Below are positions 1-8,044 of a stretch of 63,751 bases of DNA, piece after piece; within the stretch, counting starts at the first letter, position 1, and the number at the start of each line of letters is the position of its first letter. Position numbers and translations under genes: made by a program. Source of the DNA: Gemmatimonadota bacterium (GTDB taxonomy: Bacteria > Latescibacterota > UBA2968 > GCA-2709665); assembly GCA_028874335.1 (NCBI GenBank), contig JAPPJY010000040.1:1-63751 (forward strand), read 5' to 3'. Below the pieces are notes generated by a model. It searched no databases, was not told the origin of the DNA, and saw only the letters and a list, made by a program, of their open reading frames with translations.

Positions 1-88
1 GGTGTATCCTGGTAATCAGCAGTCTAATCGCCTTTTTAACTGACACATATTCGAAATAACGTCCTCGAAAAATGAGGAATCACGGTTA
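1..88 (-). repeat. dispersed repeat family A, copy A1 (cut by window edge)
   Basis: Read on the minus strand, this stretch matches the first half of the elements at 4786, 32380 and 40316. The shared core reads GGCGATTAGACTGCTGATTA and is followed by CCAGGATACACC. The element starts near position 88 with AACCGTGATTC and runs off the left edge of the window. The rest of the gap up to 272 shows no gene. Confidence 0.85.
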
Positions 89-272
89 ATATCCGGCGCC
101 TGCGCAGCCTGCGCCCGGCGAAGCGAAAAATAACCCATAGCTTGTTCGTAGTCAAGGGAAAAGGCACAAAAAACAGGGGGATACGCCAATGTCGGGACGG
201 TTGACGAATGCCGTGGAAAACGGCGGCGCCCATGCGGGGTCGGACATGGCCGGGCACAAGCCCGGGTGGCGT

Positions 273-2087
273 CTATCCGGCCGGCCGTCCCCGGATGAGG
301 AGTTCCCTCTCGTAACTGCGCAGCAGGTCCGACCGGGTGATAATCCCTTCCAGTTCCTCCCGGGAATCCGAACGAAATACCGGCAGCGTATTCGCATCCG
401 TTTTTGAAAACTGAACGAGAGCGTCCGCCAGCGAATTTGAAGGCTCCAGGGCTGGCGGCGGCTCTCCCATCACGTCTTCGGCGATAAGCAGCGCGTGCAT
501 ATCGTACTCGAGCATCACTTCCCGAATGTCGTGAAACCAGATCATGCCCTTGAACCGGCCCGCGTCGTCCATCAGCGGGAAGTCCTGCAGATTGCTGCGG
601 CCGATCATGTCGACAATCTCGCGCAGAGGGGTGTGTTCCCTGATAAAGTCATATTCCGGGCGCACGATCCCCGAGACCGGTAGTTTTTCCAATACCGACA
701 GATCCCGTCCCTGATGTATATTCAAACCCCTGCGCCGGAGCTTCAGCGAATAGATGGACTCACGCTCGATCACACGCGCCACGACCACAGCCAGTACGGT
801 GGTGAACATCAGGGGAAGAATCAAACGGTAGTTTCCGGTCATTTCAACGATAATCAGGGATGACGTCAAAGGGGCGTGCGTCGTCGCGGCGACAAAGGCG
901 CTCATGCCCACGACCGCGTATGCGCCCGGGGGGCTGATTACGCCGGGCAGCCAGGTCTGAGCGAGGCGGCCGAAGGCGCCGCCGAGGGTAGCACCCATGA
1001 AAAGCGATGGCGCGAAGAGTCCGCCCGAAGCGCCCGAGCCCACCGTCAGCGAGGTGCTAAGCAGCTTCAATCCCAACAGGAGACCGAGCATGGGCAGAAG
1101 AATCTGTCCTTGAAGCGCGGCGCCGACAATCTCGTAGCCCACGCCCATTGCCGGAGGGCATCCCAGGCCGATTATCCCCACCAGCGCGCCGCCGACGGCC
1201 GGCTTCAGCCACGCGGGCATCCCGAATGCCCGCCGGTTGAAGAGATCTTCGGTGGCATAAAGCAGCCTGATGAAGACGGCGCCGACGACACCCGCGAAAA
1301 TGGCCAGAATCACGTACCAACCGAGCTCGTGGAGGTTTACGAACTGATAATCCGGCACCTCGAATACCTGGCGCTCTCCCATATAGGCCTTTGCAACGAC
1401 TGCCGCCATCACCGAAGCGATGACCACGGGCGTAAAGGCGGCAATTGTAAAATCCGCCAGGATGATTTCCAGTGAAAACAGCACGCCTGCGATCGGCGCG
1501 TTGAAAATGGCCGAAATCCCTGCCGAAGCGCCGCAGGCAATCAGTGTCTTCAGGTTCGCTTCGGAGAATCTGAACAGCCGGCCGACTGTTGAGCCCCATG
1601 CGGCCCCGATCTGGATGATCGGACCCTCGCTCCCGGCCGACCCTCCGGATCCGATCGTGAATGCGGAAGCAAACGCCTTTGCAACCATCACCCGCGCGCG
1701 AATTACACCCCGTCTGGTGATGATCGCGTTCATGACCTCCGCAACGCCGGGGCCCCGCGCCTCCACCGCAAAGAAGTAAGCGATCAGGCCTGCGGCCAGG
1801 CCGCCCATGGCAGGAATGAGGGGAAACAGAAAGGACCTGCCCAGCAGTTCCGGCGCATCGACGAGCAGCAGCCTGTGCGCCGCGTCGAGCAACCACTGAA
1901 ACAGCACCGAACCCGCCCCGCAGCCGACGCCGACAAGAATGGCCAGACTGATCAGGACGGTCTGTTCACTGAGGTTAAACCGGGGGAACAACCGGGCGAT
2001 CCGGATACGAATGCGCTTCGCAGCGTTGAGGGGGGTCGATTCTGATGGCGAGGGATCAACATCCACCGTTGGGTCGCTTTTTGACAA
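273..2087 (-). CDS. CLC-family chloride channel/transporter with C-terminal CBS pair
   Basis: Polytopic membrane protein of 604 residues that should conduct or exchange chloride across the inner membrane. The hallmark CLC motifs are visible around residues 145-160: GSGGSAGSEGP, where the Glu corresponds to the gating glutamate of the family, and later GSGASGGLFAPSLFMGA. The last 140 residues look like two CBS domains, which in this family bind nucleotides and regulate gating. The reading frame opens with TTG at 2087; an in-frame GTG lies at 2066. Neither has a convincing ribosome site, so the start is uncertain. A near-perfect sigma-70 promoter sits about 40 bp upstream. The gene diverges from the GWxTD gene at 2309. 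Family assignment is secure; whether it is a channel or a proton antiporter is not settled by reading. Confidence 0.93.
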   Translation of the reverse strand: MSKSDPTVDVDPSPSESTPLNAAKRIRIRIARLFPRFNLSEQTVLISLAILVGVGCGAGSVLFQWLLDAAHRLLLVDAPELLGRSFLFPLIPAMGGLAAGLIAYFFAVEARGPGVAEVMNAIITRRGVIRARVMVAKAFASAFTIGSGGSAGSEGPIIQIGAAWGSTVGRLFRFSEANLKTLIACGASAGISAIFNAPIAGVLFSLEIILADFTIAAFTPVVIASVMAAVVAKAYMGERQVFEVPDYQFVNLHELGWYVILAIFAGVVGAVFIRLLYATEDLFNRRAFGMPAWLKPAVGGALVGIIGLGCPPAMGVGYEIVGAALQGQILLPMLGLLLGLKLLSTSLTVGSGASGGLFAPSLFMGATLGGAFGRLAQTWLPGVISPPGAYAVVGMSAFVAATTHAPLTSSLIIVEMTGNYRLILPLMFTTVLAVVVARVIERESIYSLKLRRRGLNIHQGRDLSVLEKLPVSGIVRPEYDFIREHTPLREIVDMIGRSNLQDFPLMDDAGRFKGMIWFHDIREVMLEYDMHALLIAEDVMGEPPPALEPSNSLADALVQFSKTDANTLPVFRSDSREELEGIITRSDLLRSYERELLIRGRPAG

Positions 2088-2125
2088 TTGCCGGTCGCCG
2101 GGGGCAGTACTGACTTCGACGCCTG

Positions 2126-2154
2126 AGTATACCCTCCGCCACCAGCACTGTCAA
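2126..2154 (-). promoter_or_regulatory. sigma-70 promoter for the CLC gene
   Basis: On the minus strand the sequence is TTGACA, a 17-base spacer, then TATACT. This is a perfect -35 box and a 5/6 -10 box at ideal spacing. Predicted transcription starts near 2119, about 30 bases before the CLC start codon. Confidence 0.75.
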
Positions 2155-2308
2155 GCGGAAAGCGGATATTCCAGGGTATGCAGAAACATGAAACATTTCG
2201 GCCGAATCGGCGTAAAACGGGGGAAATTGGCGCTTATCGTCGGGAAAACCGCCCTGTCCTCGAGTGGGCAACTCCGGCTCCGGCCCGTTCGATACCGAAA
2301 GGAATCCA

Positions 2309-4717
2309 ATGCGCTCCGTTGAACACGTACCGACACGTTTCGCCTCGATGTGCATCGCATTCCTGCTGTTGCCGTCCGCGGTCTTCCCGCTGACGCCGAC
2401 GTCCACGGATTCGCTTTACGCACGCGGACAATCCGCGGAACGCATGGAAGACGTTCGCGAAGTCGTCTCCAGCCTCAACGCGGCCCTGCCTTCCACCGCC
2501 CATCCTGCCGGTATGCTGATCCGCATCGGCAATCTCTACGTGCGACTGCAGGAGGCGGACAGCGCGGAAGTCGCCTATTATGGCGCCGTCGAAAAGGACA
2601 GTTCGCTGGCGGGCGCTTACCTCGGCCTGGGCGAGGTCCTGCTGGAACTCCGGAACAGACCCCGAGCCGCCCTCGCCCCGCTGCAGCGAGCGGTAGACCT
2701 GGATTCCACGTATGCGGAAGCCCACTACATGATGGCCCGCGCTTACCTGCGATCCAGAAAGACCACGGCCGCGAGGCGAGCCGCGGACAGGAGCATCCAG
2801 GTCGAACCGAACTACGCGGCGCCATACCTGTTTCTGGCAAAACTCTACCAGCGCGAAAACAACAACCGCGCTGCATTTACGTTTTATAAGGCATATCTCG
2901 AACAGCGCCCCAACGACCAGACCGCGGCCTATGAATTCGCGGTTGAACTCCTCAAACAGAAGGAACTGGATAGAGCACGGGAAATCGCGGAACGGCTCGG
3001 CGGGTCGCGAGGCCTGCCTATCGTCGCCCAGGCGCTCATGGCCGACCGCGACTATGAAGGCGCGCTGGATGCCTTTTCAGAGTATATCGACGGCCTGACT
3101 CCTAAGGAACAGGCCCTCTTCGAAGACATTTCGCTGGTAGGCCTTTCCCACGAAGTGAGAGCCTACCGTACGACAACGCCGGAGACGCGCGAGGCATTCC
3201 TGCGCAATTTCTGGCTTCGAAAGGACCCCTTCAAGTCATCTGCCGGCGCGATGCGCCGCGCAGAGCACTACCGCCGGGTCTGGTATGCCCGCACGTTCTT
3301 CGGCAAGAAGAGATTCCCGTACGACCGGCGGGGAGAGATTTACATTCGTTACGGTGAGCCGGACTTCCGATCCAGCTGGCGCGAACTGAACGCGCAGATG
3401 CCGCTGAATGTCCAGCGCGTTCAGGAACGCATGGCCCACCAGCTCTATGGAAACAGAGCCCTGGCCCTGACGTTCGTGGGTCCCGTGTACCCCATTCGTT
3501 CCGCACAGGCATCGGAAAATACGTGGCGAAACTCCGAGGTCCGCGCAACCTCGCAGCCCATTCAGACGATCGACGAGGCCGCGGTCGGCCTGGAACGATA
3601 CAAACCCATTACCTCCAGCGGCGACTGGTCCGCCGTACCCTGGGCGGTCTGGATCTACGCCGACATTGACGGCGGCATTGAAATCGCCTTCACGGACGAG
3701 TTCAATACGGGCAACTTCGACTACGCGCCGGAACCCGTCATGGGTCCGGAAGATATCAATGAATACAACATGCAAAGCCGCGGCGGCCCATTCCGCAACA
3801 TGGTCAACCGGCTTAACGCCATGGCCCCCGCGGCGCGGATGACAAGAGTTGCGAGCAGGGAACCCGAACGATACGCCTTCGAAGCGCTGGAACCGCTGGA
3901 CTATTACTATGAAGCCCTTTCTTTTCGCGGACTTGACGGCAAAACCGAACTGCAACTCAACATCGGCCTGCCGATCGACAATGTAGCGAGGCGTGAAGAC
4001 ATCGATACGACCGTCGTCGTCAATCGCCGTGTCGCGCTTGTCGACAGCCGCAAGGGCCGACTTCACAAACGCAGTGACGACCTCGCCGTGCCGGTTACCG
4101 ACGCCAACCTGGGGCGGAGCCTCCTAGCGCTGGACCGCGTTGACATCGCCGCCGCGCCAGGCGTCTATCAGCTCGCCGTGGAGGCCTGGCGAAAAAAAAC
4201 GGACATGCTCCAGGTCTATCAACAGACGCTTGAACTGCCCGACTATCGCGGCGGGGAACTCATGATGAGCGATATCCAGATCGCCCAGAACGTGGTGGAA
4301 GCCCGTGAAGGATCCAATCAGAAATTCGTACGTCAGGGTTGGGACATTCTTCCGGCGCCGTCCCGCACGTTTTACGTGGGCAAATCCGTCTTTGTCTATT
4401 TCGAAGTCTACAATCTCGAAAGAGACGCGTTCGGGAACACCCGATACGAAGTCACGTTCGAGGTCATCTCCAAGTCCACAAGCGACAGATCCCCCAGGAC
4501 GTTTCTGCCCAGAATCCGGAAAGACGGCGAATCCATTGAAGTCCGGTACGAACAGGCGGGTACGGAAACCTCGGTCTCGGACTTTGTCGAACTGGATCTG
4601 GGACAGGCGGACCCGGGGCGCTACTCGTTGCACATGACGGTCAAGGACATGAATGCCGACCGTAACATCAAACGGGACAGCATTTTCCGAATCGCGTCGC
4701 CCCCGAGCCGGAGATAG
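2309..4717 (+). CDS. secreted TPR protein with GWxTD domain (first of two)
   Basis: An 802-residue exported protein of unknown biochemical function. The frame is open from 2264, but the ATG at 2309 has an AAAGGA site upstream and begins a clear signal peptide (MRSVEHVPTRF, then a hydrophobic run to about residue 25). Residues 30-250 form a TPR array, with typical motifs such as YLGLGEVLLELRNRPRAALA. The middle (about 290-420) carries the GWxTD-type signature: FLRNFWLRKDP, then RAEHYRRVWYAR, then RGEIYIRYGEPD. The C-terminal 350 residues are beta-rich. GWxTD proteins are widespread in Bacteroidota, Acidobacteriota and FCB lineages. A paralogue of similar length is at 25038. It stands alone, divergent from the CLC gene. 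Confidence 0.85.
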   Translation: MRSVEHVPTRFASMCIAFLLLPSAVFPLTPTSTDSLYARGQSAERMEDVREVVSSLNAALPSTAHPAGMLIRIGNLYVRLQEADSAEVAYYGAVEKDSSLAGAYLGLGEVLLELRNRPRAALAPLQRAVDLDSTYAEAHYMMARAYLRSRKTTAARRAADRSIQVEPNYAAPYLFLAKLYQRENNNRAAFTFYKAYLEQRPNDQTAAYEFAVELLKQKELDRAREIAERLGGSRGLPIVAQALMADRDYEGALDAFSEYIDGLTPKEQALFEDISLVGLSHEVRAYRTTTPETREAFLRNFWLRKDPFKSSAGAMRRAEHYRRVWYARTFFGKKRFPYDRRGEIYIRYGEPDFRSSWRELNAQMPLNVQRVQERMAHQLYGNRALALTFVGPVYPIRSAQASENTWRNSEVRATSQPIQTIDEAAVGLERYKPITSSGDWSAVPWAVWIYADIDGGIEIAFTDEFNTGNFDYAPEPVMGPEDINEYNMQSRGGPFRNMVNRLNAMAPAARMTRVASREPERYAFEALEPLDYYYEALSFRGLDGKTELQLNIGLPIDNVARREDIDTTVVVNRRVALVDSRKGRLHKRSDDLAVPVTDANLGRSLLALDRVDIAAAPGVYQLAVEAWRKKTDMLQVYQQTLELPDYRGGELMMSDIQIAQNVVEAREGSNQKFVRQGWDILPAPSRTFYVGKSVFVYFEVYNLERDAFGNTRYEVTFEVISKSTSDRSPRTFLPRIRKDGESIEVRYEQAGTETSVSDFVELDLGQADPGRYSLHMTVKDMNADRNIKRDSIFRIASPPSRR

Positions 4718-4785
4718 AGGCACAGCGCAGTAAGGCGCCCCCGTGCAGATGCAGGCAGGCAGACGCCGCGCCCGGAGTCAATTCC

Positions 4786-4985
4786 TAACCTTGATTCGTA
4801 AATATTCGGGGACGTTAATTCGAATATGTGCTAGTAAATAAAGGCGATTAGACTGCTGATTACCAGGATACACGAGGTCCCTGTACGTGAAGGCAAAAAA
4901 CGTACTTCTATACGTCGATAACGCCCCGTTTCGGAGGGTTTTATCGCGTCGCCGCGTTGCTATTTTTTTTGGATTGAGGCTAATC
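4786..4985 (+). repeat. dispersed repeat family A, copy A2
   Basis: A full copy, about 200 bp, filling most of the 300-base gap between the GWxTD gene and the RDD gene. It begins TAACCTTGATTCG, contains the core GGCGATTAGACTGCTGATTA, then a second conserved block CGTTTCGGAGGGTTTTATCG, and ends near GGATTGAGGCTAA. That end is an imperfect inverted copy of the beginning. No coding capacity is conserved between copies. Confidence 0.85.
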
Positions 4986-5020
4986 GATCGAACGTCCGCG
5001 CGATTCCACGATCCGTCAGA

Positions 5021-5569
5021 TTACCCGACTCGCATCACCAGTGTGCCGGTAACCCGGTCGTGCAGCGCCTGCCGGTCAGGATGACGGCGCGTGATCCAGA
5101 CGAGTGCAAGGCCGAGCAGAGAACCGGAATAGAGGACGATCGACCAGAGATGCGAACGTTCGGCATCGAAATCAGGAGGAGGCGTCAGGACGCGTCCGGC
5201 ATCCAATGCCACCTGATGGGGCTCGGCATAAGGGTTCAGGGCGGACAGGAAAATCAGAATTGCGAACAAAGGCGTCCACTTCACCGTGGAACGGACAAAT
5301 GCCCGGGCCCGCCCTATTGCGCCGCCATCCACGGAGATGACCCTCAGACTCGTCATTATCTTTCCCGGCGTCTGTCCCCTTCGCGCAAGGAATATGGTAC
5401 AGTAAACCAGCGTGATCCCGTACTCCAGAACCAGCGCCGCTATTGGCGAGGGCGTGATCTCACGAAGGGTCCGGGAAAGCGGCAGATCCAGCAGCTTCAA
5501 CATCAGCATGTCGATAACCACCGCGAGAAACCGACGTCCGAGCCCGGCCATTTCATCCTGCATCAGCAT
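5021..5569 (-). CDS. RDD family membrane protein
   Basis: About 180 residues with the RDD-family pattern. It opens with AGLGRRFLAVVIDMLML (the Arg and Asp of the first helix). A central RRGQTPGKIMTSLRVI segment follows, and the end is RQALHDRVTGTLVM, the typical HDxxxGT-like close. Three or four membrane segments are apparent. The frame is open from a TTG at 5578, but ATG codons at 5569, 5563 and 5551 are likelier starts. The 5' end overlaps the 3' end of vapC by a few bases. RDD proteins are mostly uncharacterised; some act in ion or antiporter functions. The repeat A2 lies directly downstream. Confidence 0.75.
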   Translation of the reverse strand: MLMQDEMAGLGRRFLAVVIDMLMLKLLDLPLSRTLREITPSPIAALVLEYGITLVYCTIFLARRGQTPGKIMTSLRVISVDGGAIGRARAFVRSTVKWTPLFAILIFLSALNPYAEPHQVALDAGRVLTPPPDFDAERSHLWSIVLYSGSLLGLALVWITRRHPDRQALHDRVTGTLVMRVG

Positions 5570-5993
5570 CGCGTTCAATCCCCGCTTCCCGCCGCGGCGC
5601 GTGAAGTTCGATCGGCAGATATTCCCTGAACCGAAGAAAATCGCCGTCGGTGCTTAGAATCGGCATCTCGTACCGGTGTGATACCGCGCAGATCAGGAAG
5701 TCCGTATTCGTTCCCTGAACGCCCTGGCTCCGGCTCAGATTGAAAAATTCGGCCGCGCATTCATAATCGGGGGCCTCGAGTTGGAGGTCCGGAAACGCCC
5801 TCAGACGACCTCGAAGTCCGTCGAATTGAACTTGCGAACGAATTCCGGAGAGAATTTCCTGGCGGACCGGACCGATCAGTTGTACCCGAACCTCCCGGAC
5901 AAGCTCAGCGAACTCCTCGACGACAGGATGTTCGGAAACGACCTTGCGCCTCAGCGATAGCGACCAGACACTCGTATCCACCAGAACCTTCAT
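5553..5993 (-). CDS. vapC: VapC-type PIN-domain ribonuclease toxin
   Basis: A 146-residue PIN domain, the toxin of a type II toxin-antitoxin module expected to cleave RNA in a metal-dependent way. The acidic active-site residues are all present: D6 in MKVLVDTSVW, E46 in VRQEIL, D98 in GTNTDFLI, and D116/D118 in STDGDF. The ATG at 5993 overlaps the antitoxin stop codon by four bases (ATGA), the usual arrangement for translational coupling. The frame continues upstream of this ATG, but that extension only reads through vapB in another frame. It looks intact and functional, unlike the two other toxin loci in the window. Confidence 0.92.
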   Translation of the reverse strand: MKVLVDTSVWSLSLRRKVVSEHPVVEEFAELVREVRVQLIGPVRQEILSGIRSQVQFDGLRGRLRAFPDLQLEAPDYECAAEFFNLSRSQGVQGTNTDFLICAVSHRYEMPILSTDGDFLRFREYLPIELHAPRREAGIERDADAG

Positions 5994-6190
5994 TCGCGAT
6001 TCCGCTGTATCTTGTAGTCGAAGTCCGGATCGTAGTCGATCGTATTGAACAGGCCCAGTATCTGTAGCTGTCTGCGGCGCTGGACATACTCTTCGAGCGC
6101 TTCGTTGACAACAGCCTTCTTCGTTCTGTGCCCACCGATGCGACGGGCTTCCTCGATCAGCGCGTCGTCGAGCGCAAGATTGGTTGCCAT
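5990..6190 (-). CDS. vapB: VapB-type antitoxin
   Basis: A 66-residue antitoxin. The N-terminal half (MATNLALDDALIEEARRIGG, then HRTKKAVVNEALEEYV) is the ribbon-helix-helix-like DNA-binding segment common to VapB proteins of this type. The tail LGLFNTIDYDPDFDYKIQR is the acidic/aromatic segment that would wrap the toxin. It precedes and overlaps vapC by four bases. A perfect 28-base palindrome 24 bases upstream of its start is the likely autoregulatory operator. Confidence 0.9.
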   Translation of the reverse strand: MATNLALDDALIEEARRIGGHRTKKAVVNEALEEYVQRRRQLQILGLFNTIDYDPDFDYKIQRNRE

Positions 6191-6213
6191 TGTGCACCTC
6201 CGTATTTACACAT

Positions 6214-6241
6214 GAATCTACACAACCAATTGTGTAGATTC
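6214..6241. promoter_or_regulatory. perfect palindrome upstream of vapBC, probable operator
   Basis: Twelve-base arms GAATCTACACAA and its exact reverse complement are separated by CCAA. It lies 24-51 bases before the vapB start, where VapBC complexes usually bind to repress their own promoter. A terminator role is unlikely because no T-tract follows on either strand. Confidence 0.7.
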
Positions 6242-6331
6242 AAGCGGAAAATCCGGAGACTGGCGAAGTTTCCGCCTTGAGTGGACGATTTTTCGCGCAC
6301 ATCTATCGCATTGCAGGAGGAGGCGATTTCC

Positions 6332-7369
6332 GTGAGACTCGTGCAATTCCGCGATCCGTCCGCCCCGAAACCCGCGCGCCTCGGACTGGTTGAAAACGAC
6401 GTGGTACTGGACCTGACGGCGTGCGAGCCCTGTCCCGAATCGGTCTACGACCTCTACTTCATTCACGGGGGCGACGGCGCCGGACTGGACCGGGTGGTCG
6501 CGGACATCGACACCGCCGGCGCCGGTGCCTACAGCCTTGCCGACCTGATGAACAACGATCCATCAACGAGGCGGCCGCACCTGATCCCGCCCGTAACCCC
6601 GCCGCCCGGCCAACCCGACCGGCTGCGTGTCTGGCTCGCCGGCGTGACCCATGCGGACAGCGCCAGGCTGCGGGAAACCGAAGCGAAAGAGGCTACCGGA
6701 GGCGACGTTAATGTTTATGATCAGAAATACCGGGAATGCGCGCAGGGCGGCATACCCGAACTCTTCGCGAAGACCGACGCGGACGCGCTTGCAGGACATC
6801 GCGGACACATCTCCCGCCCGGACGACACCCGGCGTCTCGTTCCCGAAACCGAGCTTGTCACGCTTTACGGACTGAATGTACACGGTCAGGTCGAGCGACT
6901 GGGCTTTTCGGGCGGCAATGACTATACCGACAACGGCATCGAGGCCGAAAATCCGTTGAATCTTCCCCAGGCCAAGAACTGGCACGGGGGTTGCGCCAGC
7001 CTGGGGCCGGTTCTGGTGACCGATTCCGAGTTCGACGACGCCAGCGTCGCCGTCTCGTGCGAAATCCTGCGAGACGACAATCGAATCGCCCGAAAGGCCG
7101 GGCGCACCGGACAACGCCATCTTAATATGCCCGACCGGCTCTTCCACCTGGAGCGGTCTCTGTTCGGTCGACTGCCGCTGTCTGAAAAAACACTTCAACT
7201 GTTATACTGGGGTACGCCCATCGTCTTTTCGGAAGACGACCTGCCCGGCGGCCTTCAGGTAAACGACACGGTCCGGATGTCGTTCGGCGGAATCGGCGAC
7301 CTGCAGAACACGATCGGTCCATTCATCAGAAACCGCCAGTTGGCCTGGCTGGACACCAATCGGCGTTGA
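6332..7369 (+). CDS. fumarylacetoacetate hydrolase family protein
   Basis: A 345-residue cytosolic protein of the FAH superfamily, whose members hydrolyse, hydrate or decarboxylate short beta-dicarbonyl acids. The frame is open from 6281, but GTG at 6332 follows a strong GGAGGAGG site and gives the normal family beginning MRLVQFRDP. The N-terminal 90 residues form the family's small beta domain (ARLGLVENDVVLDLTA). The catalytic region includes AGVTHADSARLRETEA, LYGLNVHGQVERLGFSGGND and the later NWHGGCASLGPVLV. The gene resembles sugar-acid catabolic members such as didehydro-deoxy-rhamnonate hydrolases, but the substrate cannot be read from the sequence. It is convergent with the small gene at 7413. 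Confidence 0.82.
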   Translation: MRLVQFRDPSAPKPARLGLVENDVVLDLTACEPCPESVYDLYFIHGGDGAGLDRVVADIDTAGAGAYSLADLMNNDPSTRRPHLIPPVTPPPGQPDRLRVWLAGVTHADSARLRETEAKEATGGDVNVYDQKYRECAQGGIPELFAKTDADALAGHRGHISRPDDTRRLVPETELVTLYGLNVHGQVERLGFSGGNDYTDNGIEAENPLNLPQAKNWHGGCASLGPVLVTDSEFDDASVAVSCEILRDDNRIARKAGRTGQRHLNMPDRLFHLERSLFGRLPLSEKTLQLLYWGTPIVFSEDDLPGGLQVNDTVRMSFGGIGDLQNTIGPFIRNRQLAWLDTNRR

Positions 7370-7412
7370 GCCCGGCTCTTCCGCGTCACTGAGGGAGTCG
7401 GAACAGCTGTGC

Positions 7413-7724
7413 CTACAGGACCCGATCGTGCCCCCACGGATCCTGCTTGACGATCTCGAATTCCTTGATCGGACTTCGGCCGCGAGGCCCGTCGTGCAGG
7501 GTCGACGGATTGTAGGAGGCCCCTGTCAGCTTCAGCAGCGATTCCAGCAGGGGTTGACCCAGCGTGAGTCCCTTGAGAAACATCTCCTCGCCGTTGATGT
7601 CCTTAACGGTGGTGCCCTCCGGACCCACGAAGACCCGGCGCAGCGCCCGCATTTCCGCGCGGTGTTCCCGGAAATACGCAAGCGCGCGGACGGGGTCCCC
7701 GCCGTCGTACCTGAGTGCCGGCAT
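7413..7724 (-). CDS. conserved-looking hypothetical protein, 103 aa
   Basis: I do not recognise this protein. The ATG at 7724 has a GGAGG site six bases upstream, which favours it over the longer frame reaching 7868. The protein begins MPALRYDGGDPVRALAYF and contains VFVGPEGTTVKDINGEEMF and LTLGQPLLESLLKLTGAS. It is soluble, charged and without a signal peptide. The ribosome site and codon pattern support a real gene. It is convergent with the FAH-family gene. Confidence 0.6.
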   Translation of the reverse strand: MPALRYDGGDPVRALAYFREHRAEMRALRRVFVGPEGTTVKDINGEEMFLKGLTLGQPLLESLLKLTGASYNPSTLHDGPRGRSPIKEFEIVKQDPWGHDRVL

Positions 7725-7877
7725 CGATTGCCTCCGTGTTTCGAGCGTACAGGTAATTTTGTCTGAAGTAGAATATGGACGGCCGCCGGAAATCGGGCAA
7801 GCGGATTCAACGACCGTCCGCTGCAATTCATCATTTCCTTTTTTGCAATCCGTCAGAGGAACCGTCAAAAACAGCGC

Positions 7878-7906
7878 TTGCAGACCCTGTTAGATTGAGT
7901 TATATT
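7878..7906 (+). promoter_or_regulatory. candidate sigma-70 promoter of the PFOR genes
   Basis: TTGCAG, a 17-base spacer, then TATATT, at the start of an unusually AT-rich 100-base stretch. This would give a leader of about 130 bases before the ATG at 8045. The leader (7912-7960) is AT-rich, and I see no recognisable FNR/CRP half-sites in it. Confidence 0.45.
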
Positions 7907-8044
7907 TAGTCTGTTCCATTCAATTGGATTTAGCTTAACTTATTATTCATATTATGAAACTGTATCGCGCCCGACTGTGGATCCGGCCGGCAGACCGTCG
8001 TCAGCGTCCACGTCGCGGAGTGCCTAATGTAAAGGAGAACCGTC

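Noticed and set aside
6214..6241. Palindrome before vapB as a terminator
   Set aside because: No T-tract on either strand, and its position is upstream of the operon start.
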